NCBI GenBank assembly: GCA_963696025.1
Contig: CAVOII010000011.1
Coordinates: 62,001-126,000, forward strand
Source: JABCYV01 sp963696025
Lineage (GTDB): Bacteria; Acidobacteriota; Terriglobia; Terriglobales; Acidobacteriaceae
DNA: 64,000 bases
Direction: 5' to 3'
Below are positions 36,289-45,135 of the stretch, piece after piece. Numbering within the stretch: position 1 is the first letter of the stretch; each line of letters begins with the position of its first letter. Below the pieces are notes generated by a model, which saw nothing but the letters and a program-made list of their open reading frames with translations, was not told the origin of the DNA and made no database searches. A program made the translations under genes and the position numbers.

Positions 36289-37002
36289 TCAAATGCGAAA
36301 GAGAATCGTGCCGAATTCGAATACTGGATTCCAGTCTACGATGAAATGATGGCGGGCCTTCCAGAAAACATCTGTATCGGCTGGACCGGCCAACAAAATT
36401 ATCACCAACATGACGTAAGTCCGCCCGGCTAGAGTGTAGCTGTGCGGATTGAGATACTCCGGCCCCTGGGCTACTCGAGCGCCATCGTCCAGAACAAGCT
36501 CCGTGTTCCCATCTAGGTCAAGCTTAAGCACCCTGTAGAGGGATTTCCAACGTCCAACTTCTGCTCCCATCAGGGAGAACGTAAAACCGGCGAAATGGCC
36601 GCGCCCCTCGGCTTGGACGAGGGTGTGTTGAAAGGAGCCGTCTTCATGTTTCACCATGGAATGGTTCCAATCGCCACTCTGCAGGTATTGGGCGTGGAAA
36701 TGTCCCGCTCCACGCAGGGGGTCAGTTAAGGCCAGATAATCGACGTGAAAATAAAGTCTTTCGAGGGGCTGGTCATGGTCGTAGCAGACGGTAATGAAAG
36801 CTGACTTCTCGAATGGCATGGGAAAATAACAATTGAAGCCGCCTACTGGGACGACGTTGCTCATTGAGGACTGATAGCTGAAGGTTTCACCCAAACCCAA
36901 TCCGACCATAGTGGCACAGGACTTCGTTGGATTTATCATGGATATGTCCGCGATATGTCTGCGCGTGATTCTCGATTGGTGGAGGAAGATCATGGTATTC
37001 AT
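36289..37002 (-). pseudogene. DUF2961/GH172 fragment
   Basis: 237 aa. The middle matches the DUF2961 (GH172) sheet: G-L-G-E-T-F-S-Y-Q-S, N-C-Y-F-P-M-P-F-E-K-S-A-F-I-T-V, L-Y-F-H-V-D-Y, and A-E-G-R-G-H-F-A-G-F-T-F-S-L. Complete members are about 350-600 aa; here the N-terminal third is missing and the C-terminal G-T-E-D-Y-F region is absent or unrecognisable. No signal peptide or good start. I take it as a truncated, probably inactive glycoside-hydrolase relative. Confidence 0.55.
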
Positions 37003-37454
37003 GCCGTAACGCTTAGGGTGACTCCTTGTTTGCGGATCGAGTGCAAATTCTGGCTCGCTGACGACGGCTGGAACGGCACTAGCGAGCGACCTTCAATAAA
37101 CATTCACGCAGGAGGCTTCGAGCAGGCTAAGTCCGAAATGGAATCGCGCCCGGAAAGCACATCGAGTCACTGTTGAAAGAAGGCCGAGAAGCGGGTGCGG
37201 AACGTGCCGCGCCGGCTGGCTCCGCTGGCATCGACGTACTTGCGGTACCAGCAAAAATGATTGTGATCGATTTTTGACTGCTTAGGGTAGCGATGGCGTT
37301 TTGGACCGCACGATTCCCCTTGCTACCAAGAGTCCTTTTACGAGAAAGACGTAAGACCACCCAACTATTTGGGTTCATCTTTGTTGAAGCTGGGGGAACT
37401 TTGGAATTGTCTTGGTGGAGGTATCGGATTTGTGTATCTGAGCGGTCGTGTGAT
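37003..37454. other. 450-bp gene-free stretch
   Basis: No convincing gene on either strand; the frames present have unlike-protein composition. It lies between the GH172 remnant and a small basic-protein gene, in the decayed interval left of tRNA-Sec. Confidence 0.4.
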
Positions 37455-37637
37455 TCAGTTCTCGCCCTTCTTCAGCTTTGCCCATCTGACCTCTGCGGCG
37501 TTGCGGGCCGCGGCTGCGCGTTGTTCGGGTGTCATCTTCATACGCGCCTGCTTTAGTGCCCTGCGCACTTTTGGATCCGCCATCGCCTCTTTTATGCGTT
37601 TTCGCGTTTCAGCGGAATGATGGGAGCCCGTTTTCAT
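37455..37637 (-). CDS. small basic NUMOD3-like protein
   Basis: 60 aa from ATG 37637, with AAGGCAGAG upstream. Begins M-K-T-G-S-H-H-S-A-E-T-R-K-R-I-K-E-A-M and ends A-A-R-N-A-A-E-V-R-W-A-K-L-K. The H-S-x-E-T-R-x-K-I unit is the typical NUMOD3-like DNA-binding helix, and the last part recalls the repeats in the 32401-32760 protein (A-A-A-Q-R-A-R-W-A-K). The longer frame to 37775 has an unlikely N-terminal extension. DNA binding is inferred. Confidence 0.6.
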   Translation of the reverse strand: MKTGSHHSAETRKRIKEAMADPKVRRALKQARMKMTPEQRAAAARNAAEVRWAKLKKGEN

Positions 37638-38085
37638 TTCTCTGCCTTCGTAAAGAGTTGTTTGCAGCCTTCGTCGTCTTTGTCTATCATCCCGGCGCGC
37701 CTCCACGCAACGGCTGAGAGCGAGGGCAGCCGAGAGCCTTGTTCCTCCCACCAAGTTACCATCAAAACGATGCAAGACTAACTAGCGTTCGAATACCTGC
37801 TTCGCACGAGTTTTTTCACCCCCTGAGGTCATGAGGCGTCGGAATCGGGCGATGTCATTGAATTTTATGGCGCTTCTTGGATGCCTTCCTTTTGGGCCTG
37901 AGCTCCTTCACAAGAACAAACCACCGCGCTTGCCGCTCTTTTCGTCGAAAGTCGTCTTGAGTTCAACCCTCTTTCGTTTCAAGGACGTGGTTAATCTCCT
38001 CGAGTGCGGTAAGTTTCTTGGGTCTTGTCGACGGAATGACCATTAATATTTTGGTAACATCGGTAGCTCTTGATTGTAAAACTAC
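37638..38085. other. 450-bp stretch before tRNA-Sec
   Basis: No supported gene. Short minus-strand pieces look protein-like but change frame. The last 60 bases before the tRNA (AT-rich, 'ttaatattttggtaacat') could hold its promoter, although I see no clear -35/-10 pair. Confidence 0.35.
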
Positions 38086-38182
38086 GGAAGCGCATGCGGT
38101 CCGGTGATCGTCCCGGTCTTCAAAACCGGCGGTCGTCGTCTTCGGCGGCGACGGTGGGTTCGACTCCCACTCGCTTCCGCCA
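38086..38182 (+). tRNA. selC: tRNA-Sec (anticodon TCA)
   Basis: Selenocysteine tRNA, 97 bases including an encoded CCA. Acceptor GGAAGCG (38086-38092) pairs with CGCTTCC (38172-38178), then G and CCA. Anticodon stem CCGGT/ACCGG encloses loop CTTCAAA with anticodon TCA at 38120-38122. A long variable arm (GGTCGTCGTCTTCGGCGGCGACG region) and T-arm GTGGG-TTCGACT-CCCAC follow. These are the hallmarks of bacterial selC. The genome should therefore use UGA as selenocysteine, with selA, selB and selD elsewhere. Confidence 0.95.
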
Positions 38183-38220
38183 TTTTTCCACGGGTTACAG
38201 ACGCGCAAATCACTCGCAAA

Positions 38221-38388
38221 TCAGTTTGGCCTCGGGAGTGCCATCCTCACGACCTTGGAGTGAGCCTCTGACATCTCATCGGTGACCAAATCGCCGTAGG
38301 TGTTCATCGTGGTGCGGATATCACCGTGTCGCATGAGCTTCTGTTGCACAGCAACCGGAGTTCCGGCCGCGTCCAACCACGATCTTGG
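38221..38388 (-). pseudogene. phage-type tyrosine integrase, C-terminal remnant
   Basis: Reading the minus strand from about 38388 to the TGA at 38221 gives R-S-W-L-D-A-A-G-T-P-V, Q-K-L-M-R-H-G-D-I-R-T-T-M and N-T-Y-G-D-L, the end of a tyrosine recombinase. The last catalytic His (M-R-H) and the tyrosine nucleophile (N-T-Y) are kept, while the arginine boxes upstream are gone; the frame breaks before 38388. It lies 39 bases from the 3' end of tRNA-Sec, a well-known integration site, and points to a past integrative element. Confidence 0.8.
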
Positions 38389-38599
38389 CAAAAAAAGATC
38401 TCAGTTGGCGTGGATGCCATCGCCGGAAGTATCAAATTCCCGGAAATACCGGGTACGGCCCCATGCTTGCCCGCTTAAAAATTAGGTGAGGTCTTTCGCG
38501 GCAAAGGACTTCCTTTACGTGCTGCCAAAGTCTGCGGAATCCCTTGGCGCAGATGTTAAGCCCTTGACACGCTGTATCGGTAAGTATAATTTTTGCGCT

Positions 38600-38773
38600 A
38601 TGGAAAATGATGTTGCAAAGCTCAGGTCTGAACTTGCTGCAATCACTCTGTGGAATTGGCTTTTTGCTGAGGGAGATTATCCCGACGAGATCGAAAATGA
38701 TGCCTGTGTCGCCCGATTCTGCCGACGACAGGTGATCGTGGAGAGACTTCGAGAACTCTCCGCAGATAATTAA
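38600..38773 (+). CDS. small hypothetical protein
   Basis: 57 aa from ATG 38600: acidic, helical, with L-W-N-W-L-F-A-E-G-D-Y-P-D-E and N-D-A-C-V-A-R-F-C-R-R. The tidy start and non-random composition favour a real gene. The frame continues upstream to 38486 but with poor sequence. Family not recognised; it lies within the decayed region just past the integrase remnant. Confidence 0.45.
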   Translation: MENDVAKLRSELAAITLWNWLFAEGDYPDEIENDACVARFCRRQVIVERLRELSADN

Positions 38774-39343
38774 CTGTGCGATCACGGACAATTGGGGTCC
38801 GCCCGTCCAACTAGTTGTTCCCTACTACTCCCGGTTGTCCAAATGGCTTTCACGCCTAAGATTGGTGTCCGGATCGATCCAACGCCTTGCGGAAATCAGA
38901 TACACTCTCTAATAGCTCTCCGCACTAAAAGCATTCGAGCCATCTTTCACTTTTAATTGTCAGCCATGAGAAACGAAGGGGCTGAAAATCCGCAGGATTG
39001 GATCGCGGTGTTCGTGTCGTTAAGGGGATCCTACAGGACCAGCCCGGTTTCGCTCGGCTTTCGGCGCTTGCATCCCGCCACGACTTTCGCAGGCCGAGTG
39101 CGCTGATAGGCTATCACGACTGCAATCGAGAGCCCTATTCAAGAATGAGAGGCCTCTGTCAACGTAGAAGTGGGTTACTAATCGAAGCCGGAGCTAGGGC
39201 CACGCCAAAGTGATTTCGGAAATAGTTCATGGCCGAGCATAAATTTAGAAAGACTGAGAACGGCCTCGGTCACAACCGCCGAGGATCGACCGGCTCCTGC
39301 GTCCAACTCTCTAGGCTTTTTGGTCTCATGCGTTCGAGCGCAG
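38774..39343. other. 570-bp gene-free stretch
   Basis: Downstream of the dehydratase-activase operon. No supported gene and no strong terminator hairpin seen. Probably residue of the decayed island beside tRNA-Sec. Confidence 0.4.
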
Positions 39344-42300
39344 CTAATCTGCTGCCATTTCCTGCGCCTCTGGTTCGAACTGCACACCTGGCTGCGGGAC
39401 TTGACGACGAAGCTGGGCTTCCAAGACAGCCAGTTGCCCCTCGATGTCCTCCGTCGCTTTGCGCTTGCGGATGACTTCTTCGCGGTAACGCCGCAGGAAG
39501 TAATCGATTGTTTCCACGCGAATCCTGATCGATCCGGAAGGCTTGTTCTCGTCCAGATCCTTGAAGCAGAAGTAAGGCGTTCCCGACTGCTCGATGATGC
39601 CCTCAACCACTCCGTAGATAGGGGCGTCGTGTCCGCACTTGAAACTGGAAATTTCAAGCGCAACCAGATTGGGGTGGCGGGCAGTGAATTTCGCCGCCCA
39701 CACTTTGTGGTTCGTGCTACAGGAGTAGGAGTTTTTCCATGCATCGGTGATATCCAGTGGATGACTGATTACTCCGGCGCGAACTTCGTCTCCAAACAGG
39801 CGCTCCAGCATGTCTTCGTCGAGCGGCAAAGTGTTCTGCGAGAACATGGGGTATCCGAGCTTCTGGAACTCTTCCATGATTTCGTGATTGAGACCGGGAT
39901 CGTGGTGATACGGCCGGCCGAGCATCACGATGCCGATGCGATCTTCGCGCTCCAGTTGGTCGAGGACCTGGCGGGCCCGCTTGCGGATGCTGGCTTCGTA
40001 ATCCGCGAGAGCGTTGTAGCCTACCTCCACTGCCCGGTCATTCTCTTCCAGGCTGAGGCCCAGGATCGGTTGCCAGGCCTGCAGCATCTGGTGTGCGAAC
40101 AACTTGCGGTCGGCGAAGTTCAGAACCGGATCGACGTACTTGACATTGTTCTCGGCGAAGACGTCATTTTCCTTGGTGAAGGCTGCCTTCACCGTCTCAG
40201 GCGTCGCGGTTACGGTCGGGCAAGCATTGGCGCCAACAATTTTCACCAGCGGAGAAGTCAGCACGTCATACATGGGGAAGAAGATGACGTTCAATGGCTT
40301 TTTGCGCTGCTTTTCCTGGATCAGGTTGTAGACGTGCGAAATGCCGATTTTCGCAGGGAAGCAGGGATCGATAGCCCCACGACTCGCGCCCGCGCGATAG
40401 AGTTCGGAACTGGTGTAATCCGAATAGATGATGTTTTCCGGCTGCACGCCAAGACTTTCGAGGTAACCGTTGAAGAGCGGTGCGTAAGTATAAATATTCA
40501 ACACGCGCGGAATGCCAACTCTCAGCTTCTTGCGGTTTTCCATCAGCGGGATGCGTTCTTTGGCCGCCTTGTTCCACAAGCGGGCCGCCGGAATGGGATC
40601 GGCCACACTCGCCGGATTGACCGGGCGGAAAACTTCACGCGCAGCCATGTCCACGAAATTTGGATGTTTTTCCTTGATCTGGTCCAGACCGGCCTTGATG
40701 TCCTTCATGTCGTTGACATCTTCGACCAGACCTTTTTCGCAGGTGGCGATGATGAGCCGCTGCTCTCCGTGCATCAGCGGAACCTTGGTGACCTTCTGAA
40801 CGGCCACGAAACTCTGGTCGTCTTTGGGAGCGGTGCGGATGTCGATAAAAGTGCGCAAGCAATTGTTCTTGCAGAAATTGCAGCGCGTTGACTCGTTGCG
40901 CGTAGTGCGGTACTCGATCTTGCGGACGGCCTCCAGACCAACGAATGTGGTTCGCTGGCCATTGCGCCATAAACGCACCGACTCGGCCGCGGCGCCTATT
41001 GCGCCGGACTCGCCGCAGAATTCGTGAACGATAATTTCCGGCTTCTTCCCCGCTGCACGGAAGCTGTTGTTGATGAAATCCACCTCGGCCTTTACTACGG
41101 CCAGGTTGTTCTGAGTCCCACCTTGCAGAACGAAGCGGGAGCCGAGTGCCGCAAGATTCGGAATGCTAGCCACGTACAGGAAAACATTTTTAGGGAGGAC
41201 GGCAGCCAGCCCGGCGAGAATTTCCTCCGCCCGCCAGCCCTGACGCTGGAAGTTCACAATGTCAGATTGCATGAACACGGCGCAACCATAGCCGAAGACG
41301 GGCATGGATTGGGCAGCGAACGCCAGGTCGGCATATTGGTCAACCCCCATCCCGAAGCCTTCGGCGGTGGACTGCAGGAAGTATCCGTTGCCTGCCGAGC
41401 ATTGGGTGTTGAGCTTGAAGTCTTTCACCCGTCCGTTGTGCAGAATGATGATCTTAATGTCCTGCCCGCCGACATCGACGATCACGTGAGGATCTTCGTA
41501 GAACTTGAGTGCTGATTCGGTGTGAGCAACCGTCTCAACCAACGCGACATCGGCGTGAAGAACATCTTTCAGAATGTCTTTTGCGTATCCGGTTGTGGCC
41601 ACGCCGAGCACTTCGAGCTTTGCTTTTTGCGCTTCCACTTGGCCGCGCAGGTTCTCGAACATCTCAATTGTGTCCTGGATGGGATTGCCGTTCGAAAGCT
41701 GATACGACTTGCAGAGGATGTCGCCGTTCTCGTCGAGCAGTACAGCCTTCGTGGATGTTGAGCCGCCGTCGATGCCGATAAATCCGCCAACCACCTGGTT
41801 AGTATTGAAGGTCGCCGGAATGAATTTCTTGCGCCGGTAAGCGAATTTGAAATCCTCAAGCTCCTTTTCGCCAGCGGTCAGCCCTTTGGCACCCGACTTG
41901 GCCTTTTCCTCCTGGCGCCCGAATTCGATGTAATGCACCAGTTTTTCGTATCCCTGGTAGCAGCCAACAGTGTCATCCTCGCTCTTGCCGAATTCAATCG
42001 CGCCCAGAGCAGCAAAGTATTGGGCGTTCTGTGGAACTTTGATCAGATCTTCCGGCTTGGCACCATCTGGGACCACAACTTTGCGTTCTTGCCACATGCG
42101 CGGAATATTCGCCTGCCACGCCTCCCGCATGCCGCGAATAAAGCCGTTGGGACCTCCCAGTAGCAGAACGTGAGGACGAAGCGTATGACCCCGCGTCAAC
42201 ACACTGAGATTCTGCAGAACGATGGCCTCGAACAGCGAGGCCATCAGTTCATCTGGCGGAGTGCCTACTTTCTGGAGGCTGTTGATGTCGGTCTCGGCAA

Positions 42301-42910
42301 AAACGCCGCACTTGCCGGCAACTTTGTGCAGCTTGATGCCCTTGTATCCCTGCTCGCAGAGCTCTACCGGAGGAATCTTCAGCTTGGCATTGATCTTGTC
42401 GATGACTGCGCCCGTACCGCCGGCGCACTTGTCGTTCATCGATGGGATTTTCTTCTTGCGTCCGGTTTCATCGTCATCTTTGAAGACGATGATCTTGGCG
42501 TCCTGGCCGCCAAGTTCGATAACTGAATAAACCTCGGGATGAAGTTTTTCGACGGCCAGCGAAACTGCCGTCACTTCCTGAACGAACTTAGCACCGATCT
42601 GGTCGGCAATAGTCCCGCCGCCGGAGCCGGTCATAAACATGCGGGTGTTGTGCCCATTGACGCCAACCTCCGCTTCCATGCGGCGCAGGAATTCCAGAGT
42701 CTTCTCCGGCTGCTTCGTTTCATGGCGTTGGTAGTCCTGCCAAAGCACCTTGTCGGTTGCCGCTTCCACCACCGTGGCTTTCACCGTGGTCGATCCCACG
42801 TCGAGCCCCACCAGGAATTGGGTGTGGTGGTCGTCCGGCTTTCGCATCGGAGCAGGAGCTATCTGGAGTAGCTGTGGAGGCTTCTGTTCGTGTCCCGAAT
42901 GGTCGTGCAT
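39344..42910 (-). CDS. acyl-CoA dehydratase activase-like protein, two BadF ATPase domains plus DUF2229-like region
   Basis: 1188 aa from ATG 42910 (AAGAGGACGCA upstream; the frame extends to 43081 but overlaps the next gene). First ASKHA ATPase at about 32-310: G-L-D-V-G-S-T-T-V-K, N-D-K-C-A-G-G-T-G. Second at about 375-660: G-I-D-G-G-S-T-S-T-K, Q-C-S-A-G-N-G-Y-F. Each has the Cys that in dimeric activators holds a bridging [4Fe-4S]. A further four-Cys segment (R-C-N-F-C-K-N-N-C-L) follows, then the DUF2229 region. Such proteins use ATP to drive an electron into a 2-hydroxyacyl-CoA-dehydratase-like partner, here probably the next gene upstream. Confidence 0.85.
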   Translation of the reverse strand: MHDHSGHEQKPPQLLQIAPAPMRKPDDHHTQFLVGLDVGSTTVKATVVEAATDKVLWQDYQRHETKQPEKTLEFLRRMEAEVGVNGHNTRMFMTGSGGGTIADQIGAKFVQEVTAVSLAVEKLHPEVYSVIELGGQDAKIIVFKDDDETGRKKKIPSMNDKCAGGTGAVIDKINAKLKIPPVELCEQGYKGIKLHKVAGKCGVFAETDINSLQKVGTPPDELMASLFEAIVLQNLSVLTRGHTLRPHVLLLGGPNGFIRGMREAWQANIPRMWQERKVVVPDGAKPEDLIKVPQNAQYFAALGAIEFGKSEDDTVGCYQGYEKLVHYIEFGRQEEKAKSGAKGLTAGEKELEDFKFAYRRKKFIPATFNTNQVVGGFIGIDGGSTSTKAVLLDENGDILCKSYQLSNGNPIQDTIEMFENLRGQVEAQKAKLEVLGVATTGYAKDILKDVLHADVALVETVAHTESALKFYEDPHVIVDVGGQDIKIIILHNGRVKDFKLNTQCSAGNGYFLQSTAEGFGMGVDQYADLAFAAQSMPVFGYGCAVFMQSDIVNFQRQGWRAEEILAGLAAVLPKNVFLYVASIPNLAALGSRFVLQGGTQNNLAVVKAEVDFINNSFRAAGKKPEIIVHEFCGESGAIGAAAESVRLWRNGQRTTFVGLEAVRKIEYRTTRNESTRCNFCKNNCLRTFIDIRTAPKDDQSFVAVQKVTKVPLMHGEQRLIIATCEKGLVEDVNDMKDIKAGLDQIKEKHPNFVDMAAREVFRPVNPASVADPIPAARLWNKAAKERIPLMENRKKLRVGIPRVLNIYTYAPLFNGYLESLGVQPENIIYSDYTSSELYRAGASRGAIDPCFPAKIGISHVYNLIQEKQRKKPLNVIFFPMYDVLTSPLVKIVGANACPTVTATPETVKAAFTKENDVFAENNVKYVDPVLNFADRKLFAHQMLQAWQPILGLSLEENDRAVEVGYNALADYEASIRKRARQVLDQLEREDRIGIVMLGRPYHHDPGLNHEIMEEFQKLGYPMFSQNTLPLDEDMLERLFGDEVRAGVISHPLDITDAWKNSYSCSTNHKVWAAKFTARHPNLVALEISSFKCGHDAPIYGVVEGIIEQSGTPYFCFKDLDENKPSGSIRIRVETIDYFLRRYREEVIRKRKATEDIEGQLAVLEAQLRRQVPQPGVQFEPEAQEMAAD

Positions 42911-43023
42911 TGCGTCCTCTTTCCAACCTTCCAAAGCAATTCTGATCCCGCGAATCCGAACGGCTGACCAGGGGTCGCCCGGAGCTGCGAGAACAACGGT
43001 TCGCAGTTCCCGGTTCTTCGCTC

Positions 43024-44820
43024 TCAGTCGCCACTCGCGGCTGCCGGCGTCGCGATTGCAGGAACGCGCGAGCGCTTCCACAGCCGCGTGCTCTTGTCCA
43101 TCCGATCACTCACGTGCAAGATGAATTGAGCCGCGGTGCCGGCAACGCCATCGCGATGCGGTACCTGATAGAAAGGCCGCCGCAGTTCCGGATGGTCGGC
43201 AATGTACTCCCGAATTTCGTTCATGTTCTTGCCGGTTTGCTTCAGGCACTGCTCGAATTCAGTTTTGGCTTTGACCTTGGCCTCGCCCAGCGCCATCTGC
43301 ACCCGGCTATGGGCATTGACTTCGCCTTCGCCCGAGGTCTCGATTGGCAGGAAGATCATGTCTTTGAACTTGTTGACGACCGCCGACTGAACTCCATCGG
43401 ACTGCGATGAAGGCATGCACCCGAACGGCTTCAAAGCAAGCACCATGTGGCAGAGGTGATGCACGGTGTAATAAACGTTCTTGCCCACTTCGAGGTGGCC
43501 TTCTCCGCCCCGGGCGAACTGGTTGTAGAACGGATGCGCCAATTCGGCGAGTTCGGTCTGAGGAATCAGGTGGTGCGTGATTCCTCCCAGGTGCTTGATG
43601 GTGCGGTGATAGAAGAAATTCCACGCTTTTTCGCCGAAGCCGATGCCCCAAAGCTTCTTGTGCAGCCCCAGATAGTTGGCCAGATGTTTTTTCACTTCAT
43701 ACCACTCAGGAGTACGGTGCGGGCGGTTCACCGGCCACTTCGCAATCGCGTGCGCCTTGGCCTGGTACATGAGGTAAGCAACCCAAGTGGCAATGGGTTC
43801 CACCACCACTTGCGCGCCTTCACGTTCCAGAAACTCGAACATGTGGAAGTTGCCGTCGCCTTCGGTGATCTGCGCCCAGAATTCGCCCGTGATCTTTACT
43901 ACCGGCTTGACTTTGGTGCGGTCCACCTCGATGCTGTCCATCTTCTTGCGGGCGGTATCAAGTGCGCTCAGATAGTCCTTGCCCCACATGTGCTCATGCC
44001 ATTTGCCCAGCACATTCGCGGTATTGCGCAGGATTTTGTTGTTCTTGAACTTGGGTTTCAGCCAATTCGGGGCGCGCTCTTCGATCTCGAAGCTCTTACG
44101 ATTGCGAAGGTCGTTGCACAAGCCGTCAACCGCCTCGCGGAACACGCGGTCCGTGTCGCCCTTATTTACTTCAAAAGGACGAACCTGGTAGATCAGGTCG
44201 TTGAAGACATCGCCGAGGTGCATCGCGTTCAACATGCCGAAGCCAAAGTCGATAGTAAATTTGAGCCCGGGCTCGCCTGACGCGGCTTTGATTCCATCGC
44301 TGTCTTTGAATAGGAGCACGCGGAAGCCGTCGAAGCCCGCATTCTTCAGCGCGAAACGATACTCAGCTTCGTACATGCCGAAGCGGCAGGGACCGCAGGA
44401 GCCGGCAGTGAAGAAGACGTAATTGTCCAGAATCTGCTGCCGCGGAATCCCTTCTTTCTCCAGGAACTGGAGGTACTGCACCAGGTTGCCGACGGTAAAA
44501 TAGGTCGGATTGCACTGACCGTTGTTGCCGAATTCTTTCCCCGTCTGGAAGCCGGCCACGTTTGGCACCGGCAACTTTTCGCAGCGATAGCCGCAGCCTT
44601 GGAAGACGGCGCGGATCAGGTCTTCGTGCTTCCAGGTAAAGCCGCCAAAGAGAATCGTGACTTTGCTGCGCTCCTCGGCGGTGAAAGCGCGTTCCACGGG
44701 CCGATGAAAATGGTCGGGCGTATCCAGGCCAGCGATCTTGCGCAAGCGCGCGCGTTCCGCAGCTAGCCGCTGCTTGATTTCTACGTCGTCTTCAATTTGA
44801 ACAAGATTGGTCGCCATCAT
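43024..44820 (-). CDS. 2-hydroxyacyl-CoA dehydratase-like iron-sulfur protein
   Basis: 598 aa; tandem ATG codons at 44820 and 44817 behind CGGAGGAAG. The fold is that of HgdB/BcrB-type subunits. Conserved Cys that could bind an iron-sulfur cluster are in G-C-G-Y-R-C, N-N-G-Q-C-N-P-T-Y-F, A-G-S-C-G-P-C-R-F-G and P-F-G-C-M-P-S-S. The P-S-S-Q-S-D-G-V segment is typical of the large stand-alone members. It precedes the activase (113-bp gap) and follows the radical SAM gene. Proteins of this shape include double-cubane cluster proteins that reduce small molecules, so a true acyl-CoA substrate should not be assumed. Confidence 0.82.
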   Translation of the reverse strand: MMATNLVQIEDDVEIKQRLAAERARLRKIAGLDTPDHFHRPVERAFTAEERSKVTILFGGFTWKHEDLIRAVFQGCGYRCEKLPVPNVAGFQTGKEFGNNGQCNPTYFTVGNLVQYLQFLEKEGIPRQQILDNYVFFTAGSCGPCRFGMYEAEYRFALKNAGFDGFRVLLFKDSDGIKAASGEPGLKFTIDFGFGMLNAMHLGDVFNDLIYQVRPFEVNKGDTDRVFREAVDGLCNDLRNRKSFEIEERAPNWLKPKFKNNKILRNTANVLGKWHEHMWGKDYLSALDTARKKMDSIEVDRTKVKPVVKITGEFWAQITEGDGNFHMFEFLEREGAQVVVEPIATWVAYLMYQAKAHAIAKWPVNRPHRTPEWYEVKKHLANYLGLHKKLWGIGFGEKAWNFFYHRTIKHLGGITHHLIPQTELAELAHPFYNQFARGGEGHLEVGKNVYYTVHHLCHMVLALKPFGCMPSSQSDGVQSAVVNKFKDMIFLPIETSGEGEVNAHSRVQMALGEAKVKAKTEFEQCLKQTGKNMNEIREYIADHPELRRPFYQVPHRDGVAGTAAQFILHVSDRMDKSTRLWKRSRVPAIATPAAASGD

Positions 44821-45135
44821 CTTCCTCCGGCGGACGGAATATTTTGATTTTTCGGTGTGAGAGAGCGGACGACAACTGAGGCATCCGCGGGGAACGGCAT
44901 GCGGAGCGATCCGCAATTACAGGGCTTGATCTCAGCGAGTGCTTGGAACTCGCTATGACAACGCATCTAAAACTCCTTACAGCTTGCGAAAAGGAGGTTC
45001 GATGTTTACGCCACAGGGAATCGTTTCCCGACGAAAACCCGGGGGCGCCGGATATTGCAACAAATCATAGCAGGCTCCCCAGAACGCTCGTTGGGAGCCA
45101 CCCCAACTGCTAAAGAACTTCACCACAGGATCAAT

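Noticed and set aside
37963..38208. 81-aa minus-strand open frame across tRNA-Sec
   Set aside because: It is the antisense of the tRNA gene; G-S-E-W-E-S-N-P-P-S type peptides are known artefacts of tRNA-Sec loci.
38183..38774. attR/attL direct repeat of the tRNA-Sec 3' end
   Set aside because: I could not find a second copy of the tRNA end in the 33-39 kb interval.
38432..38791. 119-aa minus-strand frame past the integrase remnant
   Set aside because: Composition is unlike protein, and it is antisense to the small gene at 38600.
39320..40891. 523-aa open frame on the + strand
   Set aside because: Antisense shadow of the activase gene; no signal, no start signal, and the minus strand has clear ATPase motifs.
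43447..44280. 277-aa + strand open frame
   Set aside because: Shadow of the dehydratase-like gene, caused by high-GC codon use.
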